In this document: positions 8,626 through 16,172 of the stretch, one piece after another
How positions within the stretch are numbered: the first letter of the stretch is position 1
Layout: the number at the start of each line of letters is the position of its first letter
From: Chiayiivirga sp.
GTDB taxonomy: Bacteria > Pseudomonadota > Gammaproteobacteria > Xanthomonadales > Xanthomonadaceae
Assembly: GCA_022647565.1 (NCBI GenBank)
Contig: JALCLA010000001.1
Location: 1 to 64,000 of the forward strand
DNA length: 64,000 nucleotides
Reading direction: 5' to 3'
The notes under the pieces: model-generated
Seen by the model: only the letters and a program-made list of their open reading frames with translations
Database searches by the model: none
Told to the model about the DNA's origin: nothing
Made by a program: the position numbers and the translations under genes

Positions 8626-9753
8626 ATGCCTCGCGTTTCGACCCGCCTGATCCCCGCCCTGCTGGCCTTCGCGGCACTGCCCGCCACGGCCGAGGTTCCG
8701 CTCGATGTCATCGCCGACACCGAGATCTTCATTGATGGCCTGTTCCAGGCCGACAAGAACCTGTTCGACTCCGATCGCGTCCAGTTCAAGGACGATGCCG
8801 AGATGCGCCGGGCCGAGGTGATCTTCCGTGGCAAGCATGTGTCGGGCCTGGAGATCCTGCTCGGCTACGACCCCAAGGCCGACAAATGGCTGGACGCCTC
8901 GGTCAAGGGCCGCCTGACCGCCTTCAGCACCTGGCGCGTGGGCCAGTTCAAGCAGCCCAACAGCCTCGAAGAGCTGGGTTCGACCCGCAACAACGATTTC
9001 ATCTCCAAGTCCATGGTCACCAACACCTTCGGCATCGCCCGCCGGCTTGGCGCGGAACTCGCCACCGAGGGCCGCAATTGGACCGTGACCGGCACCTGGT
9101 TCGGGCGCGAACTGACCCGCAACCTGGCGCGCGGCTCGGGTTTCGGCGCGCGCGCCTCCTGGGCCCCGATGCTGGCACTGGACGAAGCCGGCAACGCCGA
9201 TTTCCTCCACCTGGGCCTGTCGGCGGTGAGCCAGGACACTTCGGCCGACACCTTGCGCCTGCGCGCGCGGCCCGGCGCCGACCTCACTCCGATCCGGCTG
9301 GTGGATACCGGCGCGCTGACCACCACCGATCGCATGACCACGCTCGGTGCCGAGGCGGCCTGGGCCCACGGCCCGCTGCTGCTGCAGGGCGAGGCCTACC
9401 AGGCGCGGGTCCAACGCACCGTCGGCGCCGACTTCGACGCCAGTGGCTGGTACGTGCACGGACTGTGGACGATCACCGGCGAAAAGCATGGCTACAAGTC
9501 CGGCACCCTCACCACGCCGCTGCCGAACGATCCGCTCAGGGGCGCGTGGCAACTCGGGCTGCGCTACGAGGGCCTGGACCTGGACGACGGCGCAGTGCGC
9601 GGCGGCGAGGAGAAGAACCTCGCCTTGGGCGTGAACTGGTACTGGCGCACCAACTTCAAGTTCATGGCGAACTACGTCGACGTGCGCAGCGAGCGCCGCG
9701 GCATCGCAGACGATCCCTCCATCGTCGAGTTGCGCGCGCAGCTGATGTTCTGA
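8626..9753 (+). CDS. Phosphate-selective porin, OprO/OprP family
   Basis: A 375-residue outer-membrane porin with signal peptide (MPRVSTRLIPALLAFAALPA, cleavage after ATA). OprP-type features include the early DVIADTEIFIDGLFQAD region, WRVGQFKQPNSLEELGSTRN, the FGIARRLGAEL strand and a C-terminal aromatic residue (LMF), as expected for the BAM signal. OprP and OprO form trimeric anion channels for phosphate and polyphosphate. A Pho box directly upstream and pstS 85 bp downstream place it in the phosphate-starvation response. No promoter-like break is needed between this gene and pstS, but a second Pho box there suggests separate control. OprP itself is about 440 residues, so this is a shorter member. 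Confidence 0.88.
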   Translation: MPRVSTRLIPALLAFAALPATAEVPLDVIADTEIFIDGLFQADKNLFDSDRVQFKDDAEMRRAEVIFRGKHVSGLEILLGYDPKADKWLDASVKGRLTAFSTWRVGQFKQPNSLEELGSTRNNDFISKSMVTNTFGIARRLGAELATEGRNWTVTGTWFGRELTRNLARGSGFGARASWAPMLALDEAGNADFLHLGLSAVSQDTSADTLRLRARPGADLTPIRLVDTGALTTTDRMTTLGAEAAWAHGPLLLQGEAYQARVQRTVGADFDASGWYVHGLWTITGEKHGYKSGTLTTPLPNDPLRGAWQLGLRYEGLDLDDGAVRGGEEKNLALGVNWYWRTNFKFMANYVDVRSERRGIADDPSIVELRAQLMF

Positions 9754-9777
9754 CCCAGCCTTGGCTCTCTGGCGCGG

Positions 9778-9806
9778 CCGTCATCGCCGCGTCATGCACC
9801 TGTCGT
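9778..9806 (+). promoter_or_regulatory. Pho box with three 11-bp repeats upstream of pstS
   Basis: CCGTCAT (9778-9784), GCGTCAT (9789-9795) and CTGTCGT (9800-9806) recur at exactly 11-bp intervals, with a degenerate fourth unit from 9811. This matches tandem PhoB half sites. The last good unit ends 32 bp before the pstS start. Confidence 0.75.
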
Positions 9807-9838
9807 TAGCTGTTCGATCGAATCCCTCTGGAGACCGC

Positions 9839-10852
9839 ATGAACCTTCGCCTCCGTTTCGCTGCGCTTGCCGTCTGCGCCAGCGCCACTTTCTGCGCCCA
9901 GGCCGCCGACGTGACCGGCGCCGGCGCATCCTTCGTGTTCCCGGTGATGAGCAAGTGGTCGGCCGACTACCACGCCGCCACCGGCCATCGCATCAACTAC
10001 CAGTCGATTGGTTCGGGCGGCGGCATCGCCCAGATCAAGGCCGGCACGGTGGATTTCGGATCCTCCGATGCACCGCTGTCGCCCACCGATCTGGATGCGG
10101 CCGGCCTGATCCAGTTCCCGTTGGTGATCGGGGGCGTGGTGCCGGTGGCGAACGTGCCGGGCCTGACGCCGGGTGCGCTCAAGCTCTCCGGCGCGCTGCT
10201 GGCCGACATCTTCCTCGGCAAGGTCAAGGCCTGGAACGACGACGCCATCGTCGCCCTCAATCCGGATCTGGGCCTGCCCGCGATACCGATCCGCGTGATC
10301 CATCGCTCCGACGGCTCCGGCACCACCTTCAACTTCGTCAACTACTTGGGCAAAGCCAGTCCCGAGTGGAAGCAGAAGGTGGGCGAAGGCACCTCGGTGA
10401 AGTGGCCGGCCGGTTACGGCGGCAAGGGCAACGAAGGCGTTGCAGCGTACGTGAAGCAGATCAAGGGTGGCATCGGCTATGTCGAACTGTCCTATGCGCT
10501 GCAGAACAAGATGGCCTATGCCTCGCTGCGCAATGCCGCCGGCAACTTCGTCGCGCCCGGCGCGGAAAGTTTCGCGGCTGCCGCCACCAGCGCCGACTGG
10601 GCCAGCGCCGCCGATTTCCATCTGGTGATGACCGATGCGCCCGGCGCGCAGGCCTGGCCAATCACCGCCACCAACTTCATCCTGATGCACAAGCAACTCA
10701 AGGACGCGGAGAAATCGAGCGCGGCGCGCGCCTTCTTCGAGTGGGTCTATGCCAACGGCGATGCGCAGGCCGCGACCTTGCACTACGTGCCGCTGCCCGA
10801 TGCGCTGGTGCAGCAGGTGAGCGCGTACTGGTCGACGGAACTGGCGCAGTAG
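9839..10852 (+). CDS. pstS: Periplasmic phosphate-binding protein PstS
   Basis: The ATG at 9839 follows GGAG and begins a standard signal peptide (MNLRLRFAALAVCASATFCA, cleavage after QAA). The 337-residue product has the PstS signature DVTGAGASFVFPVMSKW and the phosphate-contacting loops QSIGSGGGIAQIKAG, DFGSSDAPLS and HRSDGSGTTFNF. It captures phosphate in the periplasm and delivers it to PstC-PstA. It is the first gene of a pstSCAB-phoU operon and sits behind a three-unit Pho box, so PhoB control is expected. phoB and phoR are not in this window. Length agrees with E. coli PstS (346). Confidence 0.97.
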   Translation: MNLRLRFAALAVCASATFCAQAADVTGAGASFVFPVMSKWSADYHAATGHRINYQSIGSGGGIAQIKAGTVDFGSSDAPLSPTDLDAAGLIQFPLVIGGVVPVANVPGLTPGALKLSGALLADIFLGKVKAWNDDAIVALNPDLGLPAIPIRVIHRSDGSGTTFNFVNYLGKASPEWKQKVGEGTSVKWPAGYGGKGNEGVAAYVKQIKGGIGYVELSYALQNKMAYASLRNAAGNFVAPGAESFAAAATSADWASAADFHLVMTDAPGAQAWPITATNFILMHKQLKDAEKSSAARAFFEWVYANGDAQAATLHYVPLPDALVQQVSAYWSTELAQ

Positions 10853-10883
10853 GCCCACGCGGCCGCATCATTCCGACCTCGCC

Positions 10884-11867
10884 ATGAGCGCCGCCATCAT
10901 CCCGCTTCCACGCCGTGTCGCCGTCGACGAGGTGCAGGCGCGTCGCGATGCGCGCGCCGACTTCGCGTTCCGCTCGGTACTCGCCTGCGCCGCCCTGCTG
11001 GTGCTGGCGGCACTGGTGGGCGCGGCGCTGTCCATGGCGTGGGGCGGACGCGAAGCCTTTGCCACCTTCGGCCCGGGCTTCCTCACCAGCAGCAACTGGG
11101 ACGTGGGCGCGCGCGAGTTCGGCGCGCTGGTGCCGATCTACGGCACGGTGGTCTCGGCAAGCATCGCGATGCTCATCGCGGTGCCCGTGAGTTTCGGCAT
11201 CGCGGTGTTCCTGACCGAAGTGTGCCCGCCGTGGCTACGCGCCTGGGTCGGCGGCGCGATCGAACTGCTGGCCGGCATCCCGTCCATCATCTACGGCATG
11301 TGGGGCCTGTTCGTGCTCGCGCCCTTCCTCAGCGAGTACGCCTTCCCGTGGTTCGACGAGAAGCTCGGGCCCTGGCCGGCGATCGGCGCGCTGTTCCGCG
11401 GCCCGCCGCTCGGCATCGGCATGGGCACGGCCGGCCTGGTGCTGGCCGTGATGGTGATTCCGTTCATCGCCTCGGTGATGCGTGAAGTCTTTCTCACCGT
11501 GCCGCAGCGGCTGAAGGAGTCGGCTTACGCGCTCGGTTCCACGACCTGGGAAGTGGTGTGGGACGTGGTGCTGCCCTACACCCGGTCGGCCGTGGTCGGC
11601 GGCATCTTCCTTGGCCTCGGTCGTGCGCTGGGCGAAACCATGGCGGTGACCTTCGTGATCGGCAACGCCTACAGCTTGTCGCCGTCGCTGCTTGAACCCG
11701 GCACTTCGATCGCGTCCACCATCGCAAACGAGTTCGGCGAGGCGCTCGATCCGTTGCATCGCTCCTCGCTGCTGGCGCTGGCGCTGGTGCTGTTCCTGCT
11801 CACCTTCGTGGTGCTGGCGCTGGCCAAGTACATGCTGATGAAGCTCAGGCAGCGCGAGGGCAAGTGA
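10884..11867 (+). CDS. pstC: Phosphate ABC transporter permease PstC
   Basis: A 327-residue inner-membrane permease with about six helices. The binding-protein-dependent transport loop contacting the ATPase is visible as RLKESAYALGSTTWEVVWDV (near residues 212-231). LLAGIPSIIYGMWGLFVLAP is characteristic of PstC. It forms the phosphate channel with PstA. It begins 31 bp after pstS, and its stop codon overlaps the pstA start, indicating translational coupling. Confidence 0.96.
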   Translation: MSAAIIPLPRRVAVDEVQARRDARADFAFRSVLACAALLVLAALVGAALSMAWGGREAFATFGPGFLTSSNWDVGAREFGALVPIYGTVVSASIAMLIAVPVSFGIAVFLTEVCPPWLRAWVGGAIELLAGIPSIIYGMWGLFVLAPFLSEYAFPWFDEKLGPWPAIGALFRGPPLGIGMGTAGLVLAVMVIPFIASVMREVFLTVPQRLKESAYALGSTTWEVVWDVVLPYTRSAVVGGIFLGLGRALGETMAVTFVIGNAYSLSPSLLEPGTSIASTIANEFGEALDPLHRSSLLALALVLFLLTFVVLALAKYMLMKLRQREGK

Positions 11868-12730
11868 GCATGGCCGAGATCGGCGAACGCCTCTACCTGC
11901 GCCGCCGCGTGAAGAACGCGCTGGCGATGACGCTGGCGTTCGCCGCCGCCGTGTTCGGGCTGTTCTGGCTGGCGTGGATCCTCTGGACCACGATCAGCAA
12001 GGGCGTGGCCGCGATGAACCTCGACCTGTTTACGATGATGACGCCACCGCCGGACGCGCGTGGCGGCCTGCTCAACGCCTTCTTCGGCAGTGCGGTGATC
12101 AGCCTGCTTGGCATCGCGCTCGGCACGCCGGTTGGCATCGCGGCGGGAACCTGGCTGGCCGAGTACGCGCATCATCGCCGCCTCGGCCAGGTGATCCGCT
12201 TCGTCAACGACATCCTGCTGTCCGCGCCCAGCATCGTGCTCGGCCTGTTCGTCTACACCATCGTGGTGTTGCCGAGTGGCGGCTTCTCGGCGCTGGCCGG
12301 CGCGATCGCGCTCGCCTTCATCGCGCTGCCGGTAATCGTGCGCACCACCGACGAGATGCTGCGCCTGGTGCCGGCGCAGATGCGCGAGGCCGCGCTCTCG
12401 CTCGGCGTGCCGCAATGGAAGGTGACGCTGCAGGTGCTGATGCGCTCGGCCCGCCCCGGCATCGTCACCGGCGTGCTGCTGGCGCTGGCGCGGATCAGCG
12501 GCGAGACCGCGCCGCTGCTGTTCACCGCCTACAGCAACCAGTTCTGGAGCACCGACCTCACCGGCCCGATGGCGAACGTGCCGATGGTGGTGTTCCAGTA
12601 TGCGATGAGTCCCTACGAATCCTGGAACGCGCTGGCCTGGGCCGGCGCCTTCATGGTGGCGATCTTCGTGCTGCTGCTGAGCACGCTGGCGCGCGCCGTA
12701 CTCTTGCGAAAGAAGGTAATGCACGAATGA
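11864..12730 (+). CDS. pstA: Phosphate ABC transporter permease PstA
   Basis: The most likely start is a GTG at 11864 overlapping the pstC TGA by four bases (GTGA); an ATG two codons later (11870) is the alternative. The product is 288 residues with six predicted helices and the conserved EAA-type loop QMREAALSLGVPQWKVTLQV near residues 175-194. ISGETAPLLFTAYSNQFW near the end is typical of PstA. It pairs with PstC as the membrane channel of the high-affinity phosphate transporter. Unusually for this operon, 135 bp without a clear gene separate it from pstB. Confidence 0.96.
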   Translation: MSMAEIGERLYLRRRVKNALAMTLAFAAAVFGLFWLAWILWTTISKGVAAMNLDLFTMMTPPPDARGGLLNAFFGSAVISLLGIALGTPVGIAAGTWLAEYAHHRRLGQVIRFVNDILLSAPSIVLGLFVYTIVVLPSGGFSALAGAIALAFIALPVIVRTTDEMLRLVPAQMREAALSLGVPQWKVTLQVLMRSARPGIVTGVLLALARISGETAPLLFTAYSNQFWSTDLTGPMANVPMVVFQYAMSPYESWNALAWAGAFMVAIFVLLLSTLARAVLLRKKVMHE

Positions 12731-12865
12731 TGTCGGTCGAGTCGTGGTCCCTTGAATCAAGCGGCGGTGCGCCTTGCAACACAAGCCGCGCGGGGTTGTC
12801 GAAGCACGCCGGGGATCGGTGCTGCCGCCACGCGTTTGCTCGCCGCGAACGCTCCGGGGCGACGC

Positions 12866-13672
12866 ATGATTGATGTCCGCCCGGTGGTGAATGCGCCGAC
12901 CATCAAGCCCGCTGCCGCACGCACCAAGCTGTCGGCACGCGGCCTGAGCTTCCACTACGGCGCACACCAGGCGCTGCGCGGCATCGATCTCGACATTCCC
13001 GAGCGCCAGGTCACCGCGCTGATCGGGCCCTCGGGCTGCGGCAAGTCGACCCTGTTGCGCGTTTTCAACCGCATCTACTCGATCTATCCGGGCCAGCGCG
13101 CCGAGGGCGAAGTGCTGCTCGACGGCGCCAACGTGCTCGACCCGAAATTTCCCTTGAACCGGCTCCGAAGCAAGGTCGGCATGGTGTTCCAGAAGCCGGT
13201 GCCGTTCCCGATGTCGATCTACGACAACGTGGCCTACGGCATCCGCCACTACGAGAAGCTGCCCCGCTCCGAAATGGATGCGCGCGTGGAGCAGGCCTTG
13301 AACCAGGCGGCCCTCTGGGACGAGGTCAAGGACAAGCTCCGGCACAACGCGCTCGGACTCTCGGGCGGGCAGCAACAGCGCCTTTGCATCGCGCGCGCGG
13401 TGGCAGTGAGCCCGGACGTGATCCTGCTGGACGAACCGACCTCGGCGCTCGACCCGATTTCCACCGCGCGCATCGAACAACTGATCGCGGACCTGAAGCA
13501 GGACTACACCATCGTCATCGTCACCCACAACATGCAGCAGGCCGCGCGCGTCTCGGATCGCACCGCCTTCATGTACCTGGGCGAGCTGGTGGAGCAAGGC
13601 GAGACCGAAGCCCTGTTCACCCGTCCGACCCGGCAGCAGACCGAGGACTACATCACCGGGAGGTTCGGCTAA
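12866..13672 (+). CDS. pstB: Phosphate ABC transporter ATP-binding protein PstB
   Basis: The ATG at 12866 gives 268 residues, close to E. coli PstB (257); an in-frame TTG at 12752 would add 38 low-complexity residues with no family support. ABC motifs are complete: Walker [12 protein letters not shown]-loop [11 protein letters not shown], signature LSGGQQQRL, Walker [14 protein letters not shown] and switch His in VTHNM. It powers phosphate import and takes part in PhoR signalling through PhoU. phoU follows three bases after its stop. Confidence 0.97.
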   Translation: MIDVRPVVNAPTIKPAAARTKLSARGLSFHYGAHQALRGIDLDIPERQVTALIGPSGCGKSTLLRVFNRIYSIYPGQRAEGEVLLDGANVLDPKFPLNRLRSKVGMVFQKPVPFPMSIYDNVAYGIRHYEKLPRSEMDARVEQALNQAALWDEVKDKLRHNALGLSGGQQQRLCIARAVAVSPDVILLDEPTSALDPISTARIEQLIADLKQDYTIVIVTHNMQQAARVSDRTAFMYLGELVEQGETEALFTRPTRQQTEDYITGRFG

Positions 13673-13675
13673 GCC

Positions 13676-14386
13676 ATGCCCAGCAACCACGACCATATCG
13701 TCAAGAGCTACGACGCCGAGCTGACCCGCCTCACCGGCGAGATCGTGCGCATGGGCGAGATCGCGGTGCACCAGATCGGCGCCGCGATCGATGCGCTGGA
13801 GCGGCGCGACAGCCGCAACGCCGAGCGCGTGGTGGCCAACGACGAGGCCATCGACGCGCTCGAACACGAGGTCAGCCATGACGTGCTGCGCCTGCTTGCG
13901 CTGCGCCACCCGATCGCGCGCGACCTGCGCGAAGTGATGGCGGCGCTGCGCATCGCCTCGGACATCGAACGCATCGGTGACTACGCGGCGAACGTGGCCA
14001 AGCGCTCGATCGTGCTGAACCTCACCGCGCCGGTGTCGCCGGCCAGTCGCCTCGCCGCGCTGGCCGCGATGGCTGCCGACATGACGCGCGAAGTGCTGGA
14101 GGCCTATCGCGCGCGCGACGCCGACCGCGCCCGCGCCGTGCGCGATCGGGACGCAGAGCTGGATGATCGCTACACCGCGCTGTTCCGCGAGCTCCTGACC
14201 TACATGATGGAAGAGCCGCGCACCATCACCTCCTGCGCGCACCTGCTGTTCATGGCCAAGAACCTGGAACGCATCGGCGACCACGCCACCAACATCGCCG
14301 AGAACATCTGGTTCCTGGTGCATGGCGAGTACCTCGCCGCCATGCGCGACAAGCGCGACCTCACCACGTCGCCGCACCCGGATTGA
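13676..14386 (+). CDS. phoU: Phosphate signalling regulator PhoU
   Basis: A 236-residue, all-helical protein made of two PhoU three-helix repeats. Each has the metal-binding signature: residues about 100-106 (DIERIGDYAANVAKR) and about 198-206 (NLERIGDHATNIAEN). PhoU links the Pst transporter to the PhoR kinase and keeps the Pho regulon off when phosphate is plentiful. It is the last gene of the pst operon, three bases after pstB, and converges on the peptide-dehydrogenase gene 54 bp downstream. Confidence 0.97.
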   Translation: MPSNHDHIVKSYDAELTRLTGEIVRMGEIAVHQIGAAIDALERRDSRNAERVVANDEAIDALEHEVSHDVLRLLALRHPIARDLREVMAALRIASDIERIGDYAANVAKRSIVLNLTAPVSPASRLAALAAMAADMTREVLEAYRARDADRARAVRDRDAELDDRYTALFRELLTYMMEEPRTITSCAHLLFMAKNLERIGDHATNIAENIWFLVHGEYLAAMRDKRDLTTSPHPD

Positions 14387-14440
14387 GCGCGGGAACGGCC
14401 GCGCACGGCGGCGTCGCGGATCGATCGCGCGCACGCGGCG

Positions 14441-15619
14441 TCAACGCGGCCAGACCTGCCCCAGGGGATCGAACTCCACCGTCGCCTTTTCGGCCCCGCG
14501 GCTGCCGAAGCCACACACCGCAAGCGGGCTTTCCGCCTGCGGGTCGAGCCCGAAGGCCTGTTCGATCTCGACCTCGTTGATTGCCGCCGTGACGAACGCA
14601 CCCAGGCCGAGTTCCGTCGCGCCGAGGTACAGGGTCTGTGACAGGTGCCCGACGTCGAGGATCAGGGCGCGATAGGCCTTGGCGTGGTTGCGGTACTTCC
14701 AGAAGCTGCGCGCGAAGCGCGGCACCAGCATCACCAGCACATGCGCATCGCCGAACCAGTGCTGCCCTGCGACACAGCGCCGTGCCAGGGCGCGCAGCGA
14801 CTCTTCGTCAGGTGCCGCACAAGGCAAGGGCTGCAGTGCGTGATCAACGGCGTGATAGTGATACAGGCCCGGCTCGATGCCCTCGACCCGCTGCACCAGC
14901 AGGTAGGCTTCGGTCGCATGCAGACCGCCGCCGGAGGGACTGGTCTTCTTCATGATCGCCGCTCCCGGCGCCGGCTCGATCACGGCCTGCGCCGCGAACA
15001 CGCGGTGCATCAGGGCGGCGCAGTCAGCCAGCGGCAGGGTGCTCGCGCGGTCGAAGTTGCGGCAGGTGGTGCGGCGTTGCATCAGCGCTTCCAGCGCCGA
15101 AGTCGATGGCCTCGGCAAGGAAACGCGTGTGTCCGCCGTACCGCGTACCTGGACGTGCGGCGGTGGCGGGCCGAGCTGGCGCACCAGGTCGCCGAGGGTG
15201 CGCAGCCCGGTCTGGGTCAGTGCATCGGAGGAATCGACGTCGCGCCAACGGCCGAAGGTCTGCAGCGCCGCCGCCAGCGGATGCCAGTGCGCCTCACGCT
15301 GGCGCTCGTCGCGCTCGCGCATGGCGGCATGGGTTGCGTCATCACCGATCAGCAGGCCGCGCGCGAGCAAGGCATCCACACGCTGCGCTCCGTGTGCCTC
15401 GGCCAGCGCGGTGCGATCCACCCATCGGGTTTCGCTGACGTCTCCCAATAGCAATACGTCCGGCGCATCCAGCACGAGCTCGTGCTCCAGGTGCGGGGCC
15501 AGGGCAATCCATTGCAGCCGGGTCGCGGTGCCGTCGCCACCGCGCAACAGGCTGTCGAGGTCGAACTCGCGCTGCTCGCGCGGCTGGATCAGCAAGGCGC
15601 TGCAACGGCGCAGGAGCAT
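14441..15619 (-). CDS. SagB/ThcOx-type FMN dehydrogenase, putative peptide maturation enzyme
   Basis: A 392-residue protein. Residues about 175-375 are a nitroreductase-fold SagB/ThcOx domain: RRTTCRNFDRAST (182-194), SPSGGGLHATEAYLL (227-241), HLSQTLYLGATELGLGAF (325-342) and PLAVCGFGSR (365-374), all positions used for FMN binding in this family. The first 170 residues are a separate domain that could recognise a peptide. SagB-type enzymes oxidise azolines to azoles on ribosomal peptides, but no YcaO/SagD cyclodehydratase is present here, so the reaction may differ. From memory it fits the TIGRFAM class 'putative peptide maturation dehydrogenase' (TIGR04511), found in Lysobacterales with a small modified peptide and a cyclase-like protein; both are next to it. 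It is divergent from the precursor gene. Confidence 0.85.
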   Translation of the reverse strand: MLLRRCSALLIQPREQREFDLDSLLRGGDGTATRLQWIALAPHLEHELVLDAPDVLLLGDVSETRWVDRTALAEAHGAQRVDALLARGLLIGDDATHAAMRERDERQREAHWHPLAAALQTFGRWRDVDSSDALTQTGLRTLGDLVRQLGPPPPHVQVRGTADTRVSLPRPSTSALEALMQRRTTCRNFDRASTLPLADCAALMHRVFAAQAVIEPAPGAAIMKKTSPSGGGLHATEAYLLVQRVEGIEPGLYHYHAVDHALQPLPCAAPDEESLRALARRCVAGQHWFGDAHVLVMLVPRFARSFWKYRNHAKAYRALILDVGHLSQTLYLGATELGLGAFVTAAINEVEIEQAFGLDPQAESPLAVCGFGSRGAEKATVEFDPLGQVWPR

Positions 15620-15683
15620 CGGGAGGAACCAGCGGAAAGGCGCGCAACACGCTAGCGATTGCCCGCTCCGGGCGCAATCGCCA

Positions 15684-15852
15684 ATGAGCTTTGCGTCAAT
15701 AGTCGACGAGAGACTGGGCGTCCTTCGACTTCGGCCTCTTCTCGGCCTACGCTCAGGGTGAGCGGCATTTGCGAACCCCGCTCATCCTGAGCGTAGCGCC
15801 CAAGGCGCGAAGTCGAAGGACGCGGGCTGTCAATCAATTGCGCAAGTCAATA
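15684..15852. mobile_element. MITE-like palindromic element, copy 1 (inverted relative to copies 2 and 3)
   Basis: A ~170-bp non-coding palindrome that can fold along most of its length. Its arms include CCTTCGACTTCGGCCTCTTC and the complementary GCGCGAAGTCGAAGG, and its centre carries GCTCATCCTGAGCGTAGC. The ends are imperfect inverted repeats (TGAGCTTTGCG on the left, TTGCGCAAGTCAA then TA on the right). It matches copies at 36.2-36.4 kb and 59.9-60.1 kb but lies in the opposite orientation. It fills the gap between the dehydrogenase and the precursor peptide, ending 43 bp before the precursor ATG. Confidence 0.75.
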
Positions 15853-15895
15853 TATTGCGTCTTCGATCCCATTCCATCCAGACAGGGGCACGACC

Positions 15896-16162
15896 ATGGC
15901 GAACGAACTCAATGCCGCGCAGATCGATGCGCTGCTCGACCTGCTTTCCAGCGACGACGACTACCGCGCCCTGTTCGTCCGGGATCTGGGCAAGGCCCTG
16001 GAGCGCTTGCCTGGCAAGCCGGGGATTCCGGCCAACGTCACGCCTGGCAGTTGCCTGCGCCCGACGCAACTGGCTTCGAAGGAGGCCATCGCCAAGGCCA
16101 AGGCGAGCCTGAGCCAGCGCATGAGCCGCGAAACCCACATTCCGAAGATCCTGGAACCCTGA
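15896..16162 (+). CDS. Putative RiPP-like precursor peptide (NHLP-like leader)
   Basis: An 88-residue peptide; the ATG is preceded by AGGGG at an 8-base spacing. The first 40 residues are a charged amphipathic helical leader of the nitrile-hydratase-like type (LLDLLSSDDDYRALFVRDL then GKALERLPG), ending in a Gly-Pro-rich hinge (GKPGIPANVTPG). The C-terminal half has a single Cys (C53 in GSCLRPTQLASKE) and several Ser/Thr. There is no signal peptide. It sits between a SagB-type dehydrogenase (divergent) and a cyclase-homology/TPR protein (convergent, stops 10 bp apart). This fits the TIGRFAM 'putative modified peptide' family TIGR04509, as I recall it. The modified residue and final product are unknown. 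A free-standing regulatory protein is the alternative. Confidence 0.75.
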   Translation: MANELNAAQIDALLDLLSSDDDYRALFVRDLGKALERLPGKPGIPANVTPGSCLRPTQLASKEAIAKAKASLSQRMSRETHIPKILEP

Positions 16163-16172
16163 TCGCCGCGGC

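Noticed and set aside
12752..12865. N-terminal extension of PstB from a TTG at 12752
   Set aside because: It would add 38 residues without homology; the start at 12866 gives the family length.
11669..14434. A 921-codon open frame on the minus strand opposite pstA, pstB and phoU
   Set aside because: It spans three well-supported genes and reads as Arg/His/Gly-rich sequence with no family features.
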